Below are positions 22,254 through 25,784 of a stretch of DNA of 25,784 nucleotides, piece by piece. The position numbers were made by a program, and so were the translations under genes. Below the pieces are notes generated by a model. The model was given only the letters and a program-made list of their open reading frames with translations. It was not told the origin of the DNA and searched no databases. Source of the stretch: Anaerolineae bacterium (lineage in GTDB: Bacteria > Chloroflexota > Anaerolineae > B4-G1); assembly GCA_030612585.1 (NCBI GenBank), contig JAUWNP010000049.1:1-25784 (forward strand), written 5' to 3'. The first letter of the stretch is position 1; each line of letters starts with the position of its first letter.

Positions 22254-22582
22254 CGATTGGCCCTGGTACGCCCCTGAGCGGCCTGGAAGAATTGATTGGC
22301 CTGGTTGATCTGATCCAGGTGATGACGGTCAATCCAGGGTGGGGCGGACAGCCGTTCCTCCACGGCCAACTGGACAAGATCCGGCGACTGCGGCGGATGC
22401 TGGACGAGCGCGGGCTGGCCGTCCCCATCGGTGTGGACGGTGGGATCAGCCCGACCACTGCGCCGCTCGTCGTGAGCGCCGGGGCGATGGTGCTGGTAGC
22501 CGGGTCGAGTATGTACAACGATAAGGCATCGGTGGCTGAGAACGTGGCCGCTCTACGAACAAGCGTGAAGCGTAAAACATGA
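22253..22582 (+). pseudogene. rpe: 5'-truncated ribulose-phosphate 3-epimerase
   Basis: From 22253 the frame reads [19 protein letters not shown], then QVMTVNPGWGGQPFL, KIRRLRRMLDERG, IGVDGGISPTTAPLVVSAGA and VLVAGSSMY. This is the second half of ribulose-phosphate epimerase, about 110 of 220 residues. The barrel strands with three of the four metal ligands (the His-Asp pair and the second His of the N-terminal half) are gone; only the later aspartate (VDGGI) remains. The first possible start codon is TTG at 22292. Function is not expected. Both the truncation point and the last residues (SVKRKT) fall at 7-bp repeats. A working epimerase is presumably encoded elsewhere. Confidence 0.8.
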
Positions 22583-22609
22583 AGCATGAAACGTGTTGTG
22601 TGATGCGTG
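22561..22609 (+). repeat. heptamer repeat, seven units, between rpe remnant and zwf
   Basis: Seven consecutive units: AAGCGTG, AAGCGTA, AAACATG, AAGCATG, AAACGTG, TTGTGTG, ATGCGTG. It covers the stop codon of the rpe remnant and ends six bases before the zwf ribosome binding site AAGGAG (22615-22620). Confidence 0.85.
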
Positions 22610-22627
22610 ATGATAAGGAGCATAACA

Positions 22628-24136
22628 GTGAACCATCCCACTCCAAACCCAGAACCTGCTGCCATTGTGATTTTCGGCGCCTCGGGCGACCTGACGCGGC
22701 GCAAACTGGTGCCGGCGCTGCACAGCCTGGGGTGCGAGGGCTGGTTGCCCGCGGCCACCCGGGTGATCGGCATAGCGCGTAGTCCTCTCTCCGACGCAGC
22801 CTTTCGCGACCGGCTCTACGAGGGGGTGGACCAGTATGCGCGCCTCGAGTCTAGACCGGGTATCTGCGAGCTCTGGCCCAGTTTTGCCGAGCGCTATTCC
22901 TACCTGGCAGGCAGCTACGACGACCCCGATACCTACCGCCGTCTGGTCGAACGGCTGGCGCAACTCGACGCTGAGGCCGGCACCCAGGGCAACGTACTCT
23001 TCTATCTGGCCACGCCTCCCGTGCTGTATCCCGTGATCGTCGAACAGTTGGGCCAGGCCGGGCTGAACCGGTCAGACCAGGACTGGCGACGCATCATCAT
23101 CGAAAAGCCGTTCGGGCGCGACCTAGAGAGCGCTCGCCAACTGAACGAACGGATCCGCGCCGTCTTCGATGAAGGCCAGGTCTACCGCATTGACCACTAC
23201 CTGGGCAAAGAGACCGTCCAGAACATCCTGACCTTTCGCTTCGCCAACGCCATCTTCGAACCGCTCTGGAATCGGAACTATGTAGACCACGTGCAGATCA
23301 CCGTGGCGGAGAGCGTCGGCGTGGAACACCGCGCTGGATACTACGACAAAGCCAGCGTGCTGCGGGATATGTTCCAGAATCATCTGCTACAACTGCTGAC
23401 CTTGACGGCGATGGAGCCCCCGGCTCTCTTTGAGGCAAATGGTTTGCGGGACGAAAAGGTTAAGGTGCTGCGGGCGGTTCGTTCCGCAACCTGGGGCGTG
23501 CGTGGCCAGTACCGTGGCTACAGCGATGAGCCGGGAGTAGCCCCCGACTCCCAGACGCCGACCTATGCCGCGCTCAAGTTGCTGGTAGATAACTGGCGCT
23601 GGCACGACGTCCCATTCTATCTCCGTTCCGGTAAGCAACTGGCGACCAAGACTACTGAGATCGCAATTCAGTTCAAGCGCGTGCCCCACTTGATGTTTCC
23701 TTCGACTTCGCTCAGGACAGGCCCTCTGCCGCCTGGGGAAGGAATTGCGCCAAATGTTCTGTCCCTCTGCCTCCAGCCCGACGAGGGAATCCACCTGCGC
23801 TTCGAGGCCAAGGAGCCCGGCGCTGGGATGCGTACCCGTTCGGTGGATATGGAGTTTCACTACGCGGAGGATTTCGGGGCCAGTGCATTGCCGGCAGCGT
23901 ACGAGCGGCTACTGCTGGACGCGCTGCAGGGAGACGCCTCCCTCTTTGCGCGGGCCGACGAGATCGAGCTGGCCTGGGGGCTGATTGACCCCATCCTGGC
24001 TGACTGGGAACGGCCCGACGCGCCCCTGCTGGCCTTCTACGACCCGGGGAGCTGGGGCCCATCCGAGGCGGACGACTTTCTGGCCCGGGACGGTCGGGCC
24101 TGGTACCACGGCTGCGGGGGGCACGGGGGCGAGTGA
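22628..24136 (+). CDS. zwf: glucose-6-phosphate 1-dehydrogenase
   Basis: 502 residues. Oxidises glucose-6-phosphate to 6-phosphogluconolactone, making NADPH. Motifs: nucleotide loop [13 protein letters not shown] near the N-terminus, EKPFGRD, the substrate signature RIDHYLGKE (187-195, catalytic His190 neighbourhood), and [17 protein letters not shown]. The GTG at 22628 is chosen for AAGGAG seven bases upstream; earlier in-frame ATGs lie in the repeat. Residues 358-365 (PSTSLRTG) come from a dispersed CTCAGGACA-type repeat inserted in a loop before [13 protein letters not shown], a site where family members vary in length, so the enzyme may tolerate it. The stop overlaps the pgl start (TGATG). 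Confidence 0.95.
   Translation: MNHPTPNPEPAAIVIFGASGDLTRRKLVPALHSLGCEGWLPAATRVIGIARSPLSDAAFRDRLYEGVDQYARLESRPGICELWPSFAERYSYLAGSYDDPDTYRRLVERLAQLDAEAGTQGNVLFYLATPPVLYPVIVEQLGQAGLNRSDQDWRRIIIEKPFGRDLESARQLNERIRAVFDEGQVYRIDHYLGKETVQNILTFRFANAIFEPLWNRNYVDHVQITVAESVGVEHRAGYYDKASVLRDMFQNHLLQLLTLTAMEPPALFEANGLRDEKVKVLRAVRSATWGVRGQYRGYSDEPGVAPDSQTPTYAALKLLVDNWRWHDVPFYLRSGKQLATKTTEIAIQFKRVPHLMFPSTSLRTGPLPPGEGIAPNVLSLCLQPDEGIHLRFEAKEPGAGMRTRSVDMEFHYAEDFGASALPAAYERLLLDALQGDASLFARADEIELAWGLIDPILADWERPDAPLLAFYDPGSWGPSEADDFLARDGRAWYHGCGGHGGE
23699..23722. repeat. dispersed CTCAGGACA-type repeat inside zwf
   Basis: CCTTCGAC followed by TTCGCTCAGGACAGGC lies in the coding sequence and is translated as PSTSLRTG. 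A related copy is at 13425-13450 in the opposite orientation. The translations [14 protein letters not shown] and SASSGQA are different frames of this repeat family. Confidence 0.65.
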
Positions 24137-24537
24137 TGGCGGACGTGCAGGTGTACCCAGATGCCAACAGCCTGGCGCGTGCGGCGGCAGAGCATTTCGT
24201 CACCCTGGCGGCGGAGGCGACCACCGCCCGCGGACGGTTCGTCGTTGCGCTTTCGGGCGGGTCAACCCCCCGCGCTACCTATACGCTGCTGGCAAGCAGA
24301 GAGTTTGCCCCGAGGGTAGATTGGTCCTGTGTCCACGTCTTCTGGGGAGACGAGCGATGTGTCCTGCCCGGCCACCCCGACAGCAACTACCGTTTGGCCC
24401 GCGAAGTCTTGCTGGACGAAATTCCTATTCCCGCCGATAATATCCATCGCATCCGGGGCGAACTGGATCCCGACCAGGCCGCCGTGGCTTACCAGGCAGA
24501 ACTGGAGACTGTCTTGGGCGCGGACGGGCGATTCGCC

Positions 24538-24609
24538 TCCCGCTCACAACCCCCGCCTCGGGAGCGGCTCGACCCCTGCTCGCAGCCCACGTCTCGGGGG
24601 CGGCTCGAC
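24538..24609 (+). repeat. 36-bp direct duplication inside pgl
   Basis: Units 24538-24573 and 24574-24609 match at 29 of 36 positions, with CTCGGGAGCGGCTCGAC (24557-24573) repeated as CTCGGGGGCGGCTCGAC (24593-24609). It is in frame and adds a 12-residue repeat (PPRERLDP.. / PTSRGRLD..) to a surface loop region of the lactonase. Confidence 0.75.
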
Positions 24610-24931
24610 TTGATCCTGCTGGGAATGGGCGCAGATGGCCATACTGCCTCGCTCTTCCCCGGCACGGCTGCGATTCATGAGCAGACCCGCTGGGTGGTGG
24701 CGCATTATGTGGAAAAACTGGGCGCGTGGCGCGTCACGCTCACGCCCGTCGCCATCAACGGCGCTGCTCACGTCACCTTTATCGTCGCCGGCAGAGGTAA
24801 GGCCGAGCGGCTGTGGGAGGTTCTGGCGGGTCCGTACCAGCCGGATGTCCTGCCGGCGCAGATCGTCAGGCCAGCCGACGGTCGCCTGTGGTGGTTGGTA
24901 GACGCGGCGGCGGCAACTCAATGGAGGAAAA

Positions 24932-25784
<853 letters not shown>

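Overview
The window comes from a GC-rich bacterial chromosome. All intact genes lie on the + strand, many with 4-8 base overlaps (ATGA junctions). A fused transaldolase/glucose-6-phosphate isomerase, two-subunit 2-oxoacid:ferredoxin oxidoreductase, superoxide reductase, Dps-like ferritins and abundant short 7-bp tandem repeats suggest an anaerobic or microaerobic Chloroflexota (Anaerolineae-like) bacterium. That placement is an inference, since no rRNA or other marker gene is present.

Region 1 (1-4254): the end of a DJ-1/PfpI gene, then an oxygen and iron defence cluster: Dps-like ferritin, superoxide reductase, second Dps-like ferritin, a strongly structured intergenic stretch, a cytochrome b5-like protein, a ferritin-domain/VIT1 membrane protein and a ZIP transporter.

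Region 2 (4267-7450): 2-oxoacid:ferredoxin oxidoreductase (korA, korB), interrupted by a gene of the 23S rRNA intervening-sequence protein (S23) family. That gene lies between arms of inverted 7-bp repeats.

Region 3 (7578-13198): a redox and detoxification block: ferritin, a small rubredoxin-like protein, glutaredoxin, ferredoxin:thioredoxin reductase fused to rubredoxin, an arsenate reductase fused to a rubrerythrin-like domain, a SagB-type nitroreductase, a sulfite-oxidase-fold protein lacking its molybdenum cysteine, an FGE-fold lipoprotein and a Bcp-type peroxiredoxin. Ferredoxin reduced by KorAB could feed the thioredoxin/glutaredoxin branch; this is inferred from gene order.

Region 4 (13199-17905): gene remnants (DUF3179 on the - strand, a probable glucokinase tail on the + strand), then nnrE, a CBM48 protein, a short-chain dehydrogenase and a pterin/folate operon (folM-like, folB, folK, folE). 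A 131-bp IS66-like MITE with an 8-bp target duplication sits on the folE stop codon.

Region 5 (17932-25784): sugar phosphate genes: tal-pgi, a HAD phosphatase, rpiA, a 5'-truncated rpe, zwf, pgl and the start of a DUF255/YyaL gene. Short repeats lie inside the reading frames of tal-pgi, zwf, pgl and yyaL and at the 3' ends of rpiA and the rpe remnant. The strongest unexplained theme is this repeat activity: it has added peptides to enzymes, probably helped remove half of rpe, and bounds the S23 gene inside the kor operon.
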